Source of the DNA: Chryseobacterium joostei
Lineage (GTDB): Bacteria > Bacteroidota > Bacteroidia > Flavobacteriales > Weeksellaceae
Reading direction: 5' to 3'
DNA: 64,000 nucleotides
Assembly: GCF_003815775.1 (NCBI RefSeq)
Contig: NZ_CP033926.1
Coordinates: forward strand, 496,001 to 560,000
The notes under the pieces are model-generated. The model was not told the DNA's origin, did no database searches, and saw only the letters and a list, made by a program, of their open reading frames with translations. Below, piece by piece: positions 56,199-64,000 of the stretch. Position 1 is the first letter of the stretch, and every line of letters starts with the position of its first letter. The position numbers and the translations under genes are program-made.

Positions 56199-57410
56199 GT
56201 GAATCCCATCAGCGAACAATATTCTGCAAAAGAACTCACGCCCAAAGCATCTGAAAATGCCATGGAGTTTTTATCCAAACCCAACCTTTTGAAAAATATT
56301 GACAAATTATTGGAGCAGAGCGGAATCATCGGAGAAGAAGAAAACAGGATGATGCTCTTTGTGATTGCTTCGGGATATAAAATGCCGTATTTATTACACG
56401 CACTTGTTCAAGGAACTAGTGGTGAGGGTAAAAGCCATTTACTAAACTCTATCGCCCAATGTATGCCACAGGAGGATGTGATGAACACGACCCGTATAAC
56501 GAAAAAATCATTGTACCACTACCAAGATAAGGAACTGACCAACAAACTCATTTTAATACAGGACTTTGACGGTTTGGACGAAGAAGCCCAATTCGCTTTC
56601 AGAGAAATGCAGTCGGCAAAATTTTTAACCAGCTCCACGGTTTCCAAAGATCAGTTCGGAAACGTCAGGGGAAAACTAAAACAAGTGAACTGCCACTTCG
56701 CAAGTCTTACTGCAACCACTAAAGCGGAAGTCTACTATGATAATATGTCACGTTCGGTGGTGATCGGAGTGGATGAAAGTCTTGAACAAACCCTGCGTAT
56801 CGTAAAGCAACAGAACCAAAAGATTGCAGGACTGATAGATACCGATAAGGAACAGCAGGCAAAAGAACTTCTCAGAAATTCTATCAGGGTTTTAAAATCC
56901 TATATCGTGGTCAATCCTTATGCAGATAAAATCATGCTTCCTCTTGAAGCAAAAATGTTAAGGCGGTTAAATAGTCAGTTTCAGAATTTTGTGTCGCAGA
57001 TTACGATTCTGCATCAGTACCAACGGAAAACAGATTCAAAAGGACGGCTGATTGCTACCAAAGAAGATATTCTGAAAGCCGTTGATGTATTTTTCAGTGC
57101 CATTATGATTAAAGTGGATGAACTGGACGGAAGTACCCGACAATTCTTTGAGAAAATGAAAAGCTATGTCAGAAAGCAACCCAAAGGAACAACACACCGA
57201 TTTACCGCAAGGGAAATCCGTCAGGAGATGAACATCAGCAAGTCCACCAACTTTAAATATTTCACGATGCTACAGGAACTGGAATATATTCAAGCAGTGG
57301 AAGGCTCGGTCAACAGAGGCTTCAAATATTTGATTACCCATTGGGACGATATTGAGAAACTTCGAACCAAAATCAAAAATGAACTGACCCAGCAATTGGC
57401 GGAGTTATAA
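56199..57410 (+). CDS. AAA-type ATPase of a Bacteroidetes mobile element, 5'-truncated
   Basis: 403 aa from GTG 56199, with the frame open upstream to a stop at 56166-56168. The sequence before it (EELFEAEVNPISEQ) looks like the inside of a longer protein. Walker A is GTSGEGKS (72-79) and Walker B LILIQDFDGLDE (117-128); the C-terminus is a winged helix (FTAREIRQEMNISKSTNFKY). Full-length relatives, as I recall, carry a primase-like CHC2/toprim N-terminus; that part is absent here. It sits next to two integrases and probably served element replication. Confidence 0.6.
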   Translation: MNPISEQYSAKELTPKASENAMEFLSKPNLLKNIDKLLEQSGIIGEEENRMMLFVIASGYKMPYLLHALVQGTSGEGKSHLLNSIAQCMPQEDVMNTTRITKKSLYHYQDKELTNKLILIQDFDGLDEEAQFAFREMQSAKFLTSSTVSKDQFGNVRGKLKQVNCHFASLTATTKAEVYYDNMSRSVVIGVDESLEQTLRIVKQQNQKIAGLIDTDKEQQAKELLRNSIRVLKSYIVVNPYADKIMLPLEAKMLRRLNSQFQNFVSQITILHQYQRKTDSKGRLIATKEDILKAVDVFFSAIMIKVDELDGSTRQFFEKMKSYVRKQPKGTTHRFTAREIRQEMNISKSTNFKYFTMLQELEYIQAVEGSVNRGFKYLITHWDDIEKLRTKIKNELTQQLAEL

Positions 57411-57634
57411 AACCACCAAAGAACCACCACAGTCCCCTGAAATTAGGCAATACGCCGTTGGTGTTCGGTGTTTTTGGCACTCTGCGTAAGCAAAAAAGAC
57501 GGATTAAAAACTACCAAACAACAGTGAAAACACCCACAAAGCAAACCACAAAAAAACAAAATAACTTCAGAAAACACCTAAAAATAAGTAAAAACGATTA
57601 AAATAATTATTACAACCATAAAATCCCATAACCT

Positions 57635-58564
57635 ATGAAGAAGGAAATCCAGACCCCAAGCTATCAAACGCTGTTGAAAGATTTTGACAGTTTTATTACC
57701 GTAAGAAATTACAAATTAGGAAGAGGCGGTAAGATGCACCAAAATGCCGTTACCGAATTTCTGATGTGGATGGAAGAAAACGGGATAACAAAAATTAAAG
57801 AGATAACGAGTACAGAAATGATTCTGTATTATGAATACCTGATCACACGTCCGAATAAACGCAGAGAAGGAACACTTGCTGAACAAACCATCAAAAGCCG
57901 TTTATATTCTTTGAGTTTGTTTATGCAAAATTTATTGGAGAACAGAAGCATCGAAAGCGGTTTCTATATTCCGAGCTATGGAGGAAACGGAACTTCTAAA
58001 ATACGGAATACCTTAACCGTGGAGGAAATTAAATTGGTGTATGCCTATTGTGAAAACGACTTGGAGAGTGCCTTACTCTCGGTTGCTTACGGTTGCGGAC
58101 TCAGAAGAAGTGAACTGGAAAGCCTGAACGTTCGGGATATACAGCTATCCACAGGAGAATTAATTGTTCGGGAAGGTAAAGGAAGTAAAAGACGGGTTGT
58201 CCCGATGAGTGATACCGTCATCGAATCGGTACGAAAATATATTCATAACGAAAGACACGAACGAGTACTAAACAGTGAGCATTTTGAGGATGCTTTTTTT
58301 GTGAATATGAGAGGAAGTCGTATGAGGGGTGAGCATTTGAATGATACCCTTAAGAAAATGATTGAGCAGACCAATAGTTATGAACTCGTACAAAAAGAAA
58401 TCACTTTGCACTGTCTACGCCACAGCATCGCCAATCATTTGGCAGAAAACCATGCAGAAATTGAATTTATCAGAAGATTTTTAGGGCATACCGAAATCAA
58501 CACCGCCTATATCTATGCCATCAAAAACAAGAAACGAAATAAAATAACAACTTTTTTAAAATAA
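57635..58564 (+). CDS. Tyrosine recombinase/integrase (XerC/D-like)
   Basis: 309 aa. The N-terminal SAM-like DNA-binding domain (1-125) is followed by the catalytic domain with R157 in CGLRRSE, Lys in GKGSKRR (182-188), HxxRH at H259-R262-H263, H285 in FLGHTEINTA and nucleophile Tyr294. All catalytic residues are present, so it should be active. It probably mobilises the local element together with the next gene. Confidence 0.88.
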   Translation: MKKEIQTPSYQTLLKDFDSFITVRNYKLGRGGKMHQNAVTEFLMWMEENGITKIKEITSTEMILYYEYLITRPNKRREGTLAEQTIKSRLYSLSLFMQNLLENRSIESGFYIPSYGGNGTSKIRNTLTVEEIKLVYAYCENDLESALLSVAYGCGLRRSELESLNVRDIQLSTGELIVREGKGSKRRVVPMSDTVIESVRKYIHNERHERVLNSEHFEDAFFVNMRGSRMRGEHLNDTLKKMIEQTNSYELVQKEITLHCLRHSIANHLAENHAEIEFIRRFLGHTEINTAYIYAIKNKKRNKITTFLK

Positions 58565-58568
58565 TAAA

Positions 58569-59441
58569 ATGATGAAAAAACAAACCCTTGAACAGTTTTT
58601 ATTGGAGCAATATGCTCCCCAGACTGCAAAAACGTATGTATTTGCCATCGAGCATTTTCTAAAAATGAATCCGAAAGCGAAGCGGTACAGCTACCGACAT
58701 ATTGTTTCCTATATGGAACAGATTGCCCAAAAGCAATCCAACCCACACTACAGGGTAGTCATTCTTTCAGCCATCAAGAAATATTACGATTATTTAGTAA
58801 TGACAGGCTACAGAACCGATCATCCCTGCAAACTGCTGAACATCAAAGTAAAACACAATCAGCCTATTCAGGTGCAGGATTTATTTTCGAGTGAGGAGCT
58901 GCAACTGCTTCTGAACCGTGAAAACCGTTACCAATACATCGACACCCGAAATGCGGTGGTTTTGTCCCTGCTTATTTATCAGGGATTAGCGAGTGACGAA
59001 ATCGTCAATCTTCGAGTAAAGGATATTGATCTGGACGAAGGAACGGTATATGTGAAAGCGTCTGCCAATCTGAACCGCAGGACACTTGAACTGCTTAACA
59101 AACAAATGATGGTATTTGCAAACTATATTCATGAAGCTCGCCCGAAACTATTACGCTCCGATACAGACAAGCTCATCATTACTAAGCTCGGAAAATCGAT
59201 GAGTGTGGATTCTGTACAAGCGATGATCGAACCTTTAAAAGGATTGTTTCCTGATAAAAAATTATGTCCGCAGACGATTCGAATGAGCGTCATCTGCAAT
59301 TGGCTGAACGAAAAGAAATTGTCGTTGGAAAAGGTACAGGAGTTAGCGGGTCACAAGTGGCCAGGTACGACTGAAAAATATTTTAAAGCCGATAGTGAAC
59401 AGCAAAGGGAACTGATAAATCGGTTTTTTCCTGTGTTGTGA
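58569..59441 (+). CDS. Tyrosine recombinase with degraded active site
   Basis: 290 aa, same family as the previous gene and 4 bp downstream of it. The first catalytic Arg is replaced (GLASDE; Ala141 at the Arg position), the second box reads PQTIRMS (Arg238 kept; both flanking His replaced by Gln235 and Met239), while His262 and Tyr271 remain. It is likely a non-catalytic partner that binds the recombination site or regulates the active enzyme, as in tandem-recombinase elements. Confidence 0.75.
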   Translation: MMKKQTLEQFLLEQYAPQTAKTYVFAIEHFLKMNPKAKRYSYRHIVSYMEQIAQKQSNPHYRVVILSAIKKYYDYLVMTGYRTDHPCKLLNIKVKHNQPIQVQDLFSSEELQLLLNRENRYQYIDTRNAVVLSLLIYQGLASDEIVNLRVKDIDLDEGTVYVKASANLNRRTLELLNKQMMVFANYIHEARPKLLRSDTDKLIITKLGKSMSVDSVQAMIEPLKGLFPDKKLCPQTIRMSVICNWLNEKKLSLEKVQELAGHKWPGTTEKYFKADSEQQRELINRFFPVL

Positions 59442-59468
59442 TAACACTTTTACTTACAGATTGATTTT

Positions 59469-59495
59469 AAAGCCTTCATTTTGAGGGCTTTTTCT
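59469..59495 (+). terminator. Intrinsic terminator
   Basis: Stem AAAGCC/GGCTTT with extra G-T pairs and a TTTTTC tail, 28 bp after the recombinase stop. Confidence 0.65.
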
Positions 59496-59645
59496 TTGGA
59501 TCAGATTTTACAGGAAAACAGAGAATAAAAATTATCAATTACATTCTGCTCGGTTTTCTTTTTTAATATGCAATGCCATTTTGACAGATTTAACAAGTGG
59601 CATATTGATTGTAAAATATTAAAAATCAATTTAAAACAAAGTATT

Positions 59646-60044
59646 ATGCCATTATTGACAACAACAACTTTAGCAGTTTTATATCCTTTTTTAATCGAAT
59701 TAGCTAAAAAGGGTGCGGATAAAATAGTAGAAACAAGTAGTGAAAAACTTACATCAGGAAGTATTAGTTGGTTAAAATCTTTATTCTTTAAAGATGACGA
59801 ACCCAAAAAAGCATTGAAAGAATTAATTAATGAACCTGAAAATGTGGAAAAACAAACTGCCATTAAGACATTGGTTGAAAATTCTATTGAGGATAACCCT
59901 GAATATGAAAACTATTTGAATGAACTTTTAGATAAACTTCCAAAAATTGAAAATAATATAAGTAACAGCAAGAATGTGATTACTGGAAATGTAAATACTG
60001 GGGGTGGGAATTTTATCAATGGAGATGGTAATCAAATGTCATAG
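59646..60044 (+). CDS. Small helical protein with C-terminal Asn/Gly motif, putative Bell-type effector of an amyloid-signalling pair
   Basis: 132 aa from ATG 59646 (a frame extension to 59568 lacks support). The N-terminus (MPLLTTTTLAVLYPFLIELA) is hydrophobic and could insert into or contact membranes. The middle is helical, with ISWLKSLFFKDDEPKKALKE, INEPENVEKQTAIKTLVE and DNPEYENYLNELLDKL. This matches, in my recollection, the Bell domain found beside bacterial NLR/STAND proteins. Residues 108-130 (NSKNVITGNVNTGGGNFI, then NGDGNQ) form an Asn/Gly-rich motif repeated at the start of the next protein. The model is that the NTPase senses infection and nucleates amyloid folding that activates this effector to kill the cell. 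The gene pair is 3 bp apart. Confidence 0.6.
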   Translation: MPLLTTTTLAVLYPFLIELAKKGADKIVETSSEKLTSGSISWLKSLFFKDDEPKKALKELINEPENVEKQTAIKTLVENSIEDNPEYENYLNELLDKLPKIENNISNSKNVITGNVNTGGGNFINGDGNQMS

Positions 60045-60047
60045 TTA

Positions 60048-63000
60048 ATGGAGTCGGGTAAAAATATTATTAGTAATTCAATTATCAATACGGAGGGTGG
60101 AGATTTTATTAATGGGAATAATAATTTCATCCAAAAAATAATTTTTAATCTTGCTTACAATAAGGCAGGAGTAAAAAGTATTGTAAAACAAACAAAGAAT
60201 GTTTTAAACAAAATTCAATCAGATATTTCAGGGCATATTCTAAAAAGAAACTTAACTGATTTACCTATTGAAGAAATTATAGCAAATAACCAATTTCTTT
60301 TTATTGATGGAGAGGCAGGTTCAGGTAAATCTGCCTATGCAAAACAGATTTTAGAAACTCTCGATGATACATGTATTATTTCTTTTGCAGCTGACCAATT
60401 TTTAAAAAGTTCACTTATCAATACTCTCCATGAAATTAATGTTGATTTAAGTATTGAGGAAATTTTTGATGAGTTTGATGAGTTTTCAAATAAGCTGATA
60501 TACATTGATAGTTTTGAAAAATTATTAGAGGGAGATGCAGAATCATTCCGAGAATTAGTTGCCGTTTTAAAGGAAAACAAGGACATTAAACTGATTGTTT
60601 CATGTAGAAGTTATGCTTTAGAAACATTGAAATTCAACTATTTTGATAAACAATTATTACAAAATAATTCAGATATTATAAATGTTCCTCAACTTAATGA
60701 CGAAGAATTACAGTATTTTGTTGAAAAAATTCCTGCTCTTGATAGCATAGTTCAAAATGCGAATCTTGCTGAAATCATTAGAACCCCAAAATATTTGTCA
60801 TTGGCAGAAAAACTAATCACTGCTTCAGATAAAGATTTATCCATAATTGATGTTATAGAATTTAAAAAGCAACTTTGGAAAAATATTGTTGGTGGTAGTA
60901 ATGCACCATTTGAAGAGGAAAGGCAAAATACTTTTGTAAGTATTGCTGTAAAAAGGGCAAAAAATTTGACATTACTGACAACTGCAAACGAATTTGATTC
61001 AGAAACTGTATATAGACTTAAGTCAGATGGAGTTTTGTTTGAAGAAAATAATTTATATGCTCCGTCACATGATATTTTTGAAGATTGGGGACTGATTAAA
61101 TATGTAAACTGTTTAAAAATTGACAATCCCAAAATAGATGTTTTTTATAGCTCGTTGACTAATGAGCCTGCTATAAGAAGAGGTTTTAGATTATGGGTTG
61201 AATCAAAGATTGAAGAATCTGAAAGTTGGATTTATAACTTTGTGATTGATACAATTAACAATGTATCAATCGAAAACCATTGGAAAGATGAGGTTTTAAT
61301 TTCAATTATTAAATCAGATTTATGTGATAAATTCTTTAGCGAACATAAAGATGAATTGTTAGAGGATGATGTAAAATTACTTAAAAGAGTCATTCACCTG
61401 CTTAAAATTAGTGGTAAAGATTTTAATCAAGCTCCAAACAATAAAGGTTGGGATGTCGTAATAAAATTTTTATTTGAAAACGTAAATGAATTAACTGAAA
61501 TACAAACTCAAATATTAAGGCTTTTATATGACTGGGAAAACATTTTGTATGTTGGAAAAATAACGAATAAAGAAACTCCGAGATATGTTGGAAAACTTGT
61601 ACATACAATCTTAGATAATTTTGAAGAAGGTACCGATTGGATGAATGCTGGGGAAAGCAATTCATTAACAGAGAAAGGTATACAACTACTTTATAATTTG
61701 TCCGAATATATTCCAGAAGAAATCAAAAACCTACTTGATAACCTTTTCATCAAAAATAAAGACGAAGATTACAAAATAAGAAATAAAAAGGATAAGCAGA
61801 TTGAATATGCATTATCACATTTTCATACAGGAACATTACCAAAGTACTTTCCAGAAGAACTTATTGCATTGGCAAATCTTAAATGGAAATACAAAAAAGT
61901 AAAATCTACAAGTCGATTTGGTTTTGAACACTATGAGTCAGGTATAGAGCATAATTTTGGAATTACCAATAAGCACAATTTTAAATATTTCCCCGAAAGT
62001 GCTTATCAAACATTTGTCTATAAATTTCTTAATTCAAACCCATGGAAAGCATTGGATTTTATTATTGACTTTACAAATCATTGTGCGGAAAATTATGTAA
62101 AATCAGATTTTTTAAAAGATGATGGTTTTGGAAGAACAGCAGATGACATAACTGCTGTTGATTTATTATATAATGGACAAATATATCCAATTCATGGTTC
62201 TACGTATTTATGGTTAGTCAATAGAGGTGGTCAAATAACTGTACCTGACCTTTTACAATCTGTAGTGGTTGCTTTAGAAAAATATTTATACGAATTAGGT
62301 CAGATAGAATCAGAGAAAGTTGATGAAATAATACAATCGTTTTTTGATAAAATATACACCAAAAGTAACTCTGTAATTCTTATTTCTGTATTATCAAGTA
62401 TTGCAATGGCATATCCGAATAAAGTTGGGGATAAATTATTACCATTAATATCTGATAAAAACTTTTTTGATTGGGATAGAAATAGATGGATAGCTGACCA
62501 AAAAGACCATGTACTAGGGGGTATATTCGATTCATATTCAAAAATATGTACTGAAGAAAGACAAGATGCTTTAAAATGGGTGCATAGAAAAAAATATTAC
62601 AAAGGCTTAACAAGTTTTTTAATTGAATATCAAATATTATATGGCAACTTTAACGGAAAACTCTTTGAGATGTTTGATTATATGGAAAGTAAACATGATA
62701 AAGAAGACGTTTATTTTTTAAAATTGTTGTCCGAAATTGATATTAGAAAGCAAAATATAGAAAAAATAGAACACGATGGCAATTTAGCTATTCAGATTTC
62801 TCCAAACTATTCTGTTGATTCAACCTTGGAAAAAGAGATGCAAAAGAATGAGGAGCAAAGCAATGTTCAAAATGAATACTCAAAATATACTTTGTGGGTT
62901 TCCCAAACTTTTCAAAAGAAATCAGAGGAAAATGTAACCTATGAATATTGGAAAGAATGCTATGAATATTATCAAAAGTATGATAAATCAAAGATTGGTT

Positions 63001-64000
63001 TTTTTAATTCTTTTCCAATTGGCACTGTAGCAACATTAGGATTGGACTTATTTAGTGATGAGTTAGATGCTAATGAATTTGAATTTTGTGTAAACACCAT
63101 CATAGAAATTGCTCAAAAACTTTTTGACCGAAAAAAGAATGAACGATTCGATTTTGAGAATTTTGATTTTTCTATCAGTATTTATGATAATCATTCGGTA
63201 TACGGTGCATTACCCAAACTGCTAGCTTTTAAAGACAGATTGGCAGAGCAACAAGTAAATGACATTAAAGCTCTTATTTTTTTCTTTTTAAGGGACTTAA
63301 ATAAAGAATTAGATATAGATCTAAAACACTTATATGATTCTTTTAAGAAATATTTATGGAGTACCGATTATCAGTATGCTTATAATTGTTTTATTGGAAT
63401 AATACTATATGCGGAATTTTTTAAAAAATATCCAAGACATAATAGATATTCTGATGAAGAAATTAAAAAAAATGAAAATGAAGAAAATGAAATTTTAAAT
63501 TTTATTCAGAATAATGAAAACGTTTATGAACTAACCAATCTTTCTTATTCGAAATACTCTCATTGGGAATTGGAAAAAGCAGTAGACATTTTCCCAATTT
63601 ATGAAGAATTTGATTTTTCTTATACTTTTTTAGAATTAACTTTTAACGCACACATAGAATCATTTTTATTGGAAAAACAAAGGTACTCTTCAGCAGATTA
63701 TCATAAAATTGGATTTACTACTAAAGAAACAATAATTGATTTTTTGTTTGAAATTCCATTTAATGAAAATTCAAAATCTTTTTTTGAAAATATTTTAGAT
63801 GCAGGAGCGAATTTTAAAAATGATGATCTTAGACTAAAATATGATGTAACCAAATATGTAAAAGAAATTGTTGAATGGTTTTATTACAAAGTTGATAGCA
63901 ATAACGGCAACGAAAAAATGCTAAATAACCTATGGAATTATTGGGATGTGCTTTATTTAAAAATTAAAAATACAACTAATTTGTATAATCAAGAATACTT
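60048..64000 (+). CDS. Giant STAND-like NTPase (partial, runs off the window)
   Basis: At least 1317 codons without a stop from ATG 60048. Residues 4-27 (GKNIISNSIINTEGGDFI, then NGNNNF) repeat the Asn/Gly motif of the upstream protein. A P-loop follows: FLFIDGEAGSGKSAYAKQ (Walker A 88-95), KLIYIDSFEKL (Walker B Asp154) and KLIVSCRSYA (sensor-like 181-190), an arrangement typical of STAND/NACHT-type ATPases. A helical winged-helix-like region follows (to about 370). The rest is a long helical solenoid-like array that could recognise a ligand; no catalytic effector domain is seen in the visible part. Together with the previous gene it fits a two-gene NLR-like immune system. The C-terminal part is outside the window. 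Confidence 0.7.
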   Translation, partial: MESGKNIISNSIINTEGGDFINGNNNFIQKIIFNLAYNKAGVKSIVKQTKNVLNKIQSDISGHILKRNLTDLPIEEIIANNQFLFIDGEAGSGKSAYAKQILETLDDTCIISFAADQFLKSSLINTLHEINVDLSIEEIFDEFDEFSNKLIYIDSFEKLLEGDAESFRELVAVLKENKDIKLIVSCRSYALETLKFNYFDKQLLQNNSDIINVPQLNDEELQYFVEKIPALDSIVQNANLAEIIRTPKYLSLAEKLITASDKDLSIIDVIEFKKQLWKNIVGGSNAPFEEERQNTFVSIAVKRAKNLTLLTTANEFDSETVYRLKSDGVLFEENNLYAPSHDIFEDWGLIKYVNCLKIDNPKIDVFYSSLTNEPAIRRGFRLWVESKIEESESWIYNFVIDTINNVSIENHWKDEVLISIIKSDLCDKFFSEHKDELLEDDVKLLKRVIHLLKISGKDFNQAPNNKGWDVVIKFLFENVNELTEIQTQILRLLYDWENILYVGKITNKETPRYVGKLVHTILDNFEEGTDWMNAGESNSLTEKGIQLLYNLSEYIPEEIKNLLDNLFIKNKDEDYKIRNKKDKQIEYALSHFHTGTLPKYFPEELIALANLKWKYKKVKSTSRFGFEHYESGIEHNFGITNKHNFKYFPESAYQTFVYKFLNSNPWKALDFIIDFTNHCAENYVKSDFLKDDGFGRTADDITAVDLLYNGQIYPIHGSTYLWLVNRGGQITVPDLLQSVVVALEKYLYELGQIESEKVDEIIQSFFDKIYTKSNSVILISVLSSIAMAYPNKVGDKLLPLISDKNFFDWDRNRWIADQKDHVLGGIFDSYSKICTEERQDALKWVHRKKYYKGLTSFLIEYQILYGNFNGKLFEMFDYMESKHDKEDVYFLKLLSEIDIRKQNIEKIEHDGNLAIQISPNYSVDSTLEKEMQKNEEQSNVQNEYSKYTLWVSQTFQKKSEENVTYEYWKECYEYYQKYDKSKIGFFNSFPIGTVATLGLDLFSDELDANEFEFCVNTIIEIAQKLFDRKKNERFDFENFDFSISIYDNHSVYGALPKLLAFKDRLAEQQVNDIKALIFFFLRDLNKELDIDLKHLYDSFKKYLWSTDYQYAYNCFIGIILYAEFFKKYPRHNRYSDEEIKKNENEENEILNFIQNNENVYELTNLSYSKYSHWELEKAVDIFPIYEEFDFSYTFLELTFNAHIESFLLEKQRYSSADYHKIGFTTKETIIDFLFEIPFNENSKSFFENILDAGANFKNDDLRLKYDVTKYVKEIVEWFYYKVDSNNGNEKMLNNLWNYWDVLYLKIKNTTNLYNQEY

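Noticed and set aside
59568-59645. N-terminal extension of the small effector-like protein
   Set aside because: The extra 26 residues are polar and Cys/His containing, unlike family starts; ATG 59646 gives the expected hydrophobic beginning.
1-64000. CRISPR array or rRNA operon
   Set aside because: No regularly spaced direct repeats and no rRNA-like sequence were noticed; the only structured RNA gene found is tRNA-Ala.

Overview
The window looks like a chromosomal segment of a Bacteroidota bacterium, most likely Chryseobacterium or a close relative in the Weeksellaceae. This rests on AT-rich DNA, TAnnTTTG-type promoter elements, many Cys lipoproteins, a protein with a type IX secretion (T9SS) sorting tail, VgrG/PAAR-like genes of the Bacteroidetes type VI secretion system (T6SS subtype iii), and the gene order of the his operon. 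The genus is inferred; no rRNA or other marker is present.

Layout. 1-1300: a ragged edge with a truncated gene end, small secreted or membrane ORFs and a broken DUF6882-like gene. 1292-7964 (minus strand): a T6SS cargo operon containing a LysM-like protein, a DUF4280 PAAR-like spike protein, an 840-aa effector with two peptidoglycan-cleaving domains, and three lipoproteins; the first lipoprotein overlaps the effector gene by 4 bp and is the best immunity candidate. A gene remnant and tRNA-Ala(GGC) separate it from 9322-15020 (plus strand): VgrG, two accessory proteins, a PAAR-like/transmembrane effector ending in a PoNe-type DNase, and its PoNi (DUF1910/DUF1911) immunity protein. 15826-28679: secreted and surface proteins (a Cys-rich peptide, a 1537-aa DUF11 repeat protein), a TPR-HTH regulator, and a family of small HTH genes with a decayed duplicate.

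28833-35862 is core-like: an NlpC/P60 lipoprotein, a LytTR protein, DUF2255, an isoprenylcysteine methyltransferase-like protein, dapD, and a four-gene glycan cluster. 35869-43047 is a complete histidine operon (hisGDCBHAF-IE) with a promoter, a 16-codon leader peptide containing four His codons, and an attenuator hairpin. 43235-52201 is a T9SS-sorted protein, two RHS-type proteins (the second ending in a toxin domain resembling polymorphic toxin type 44), and a lipoprotein that may be the immunity partner.

52260-64000 is a mosaic mobile/defence island: 20-bp direct repeats around a one-gene segment, a protein with a PD-(D/E)xK-like tail, an inverted repeat resembling a transfer origin, a truncated and nonsense-interrupted recombinase-like gene, an AAA-type ATPase cut at its 5' end, two tandem tyrosine recombinases (the second with degraded catalytic residues), and a two-gene system. 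That system is a 132-aa helical protein ending in an Asn/Gly-rich motif, followed 3 bp later by a giant STAND-like NTPase that begins with the same motif and runs off the window. This matches the logic of bacterial amyloid-signalling (BASS) NLR/effector pairs and is the most exciting item here.
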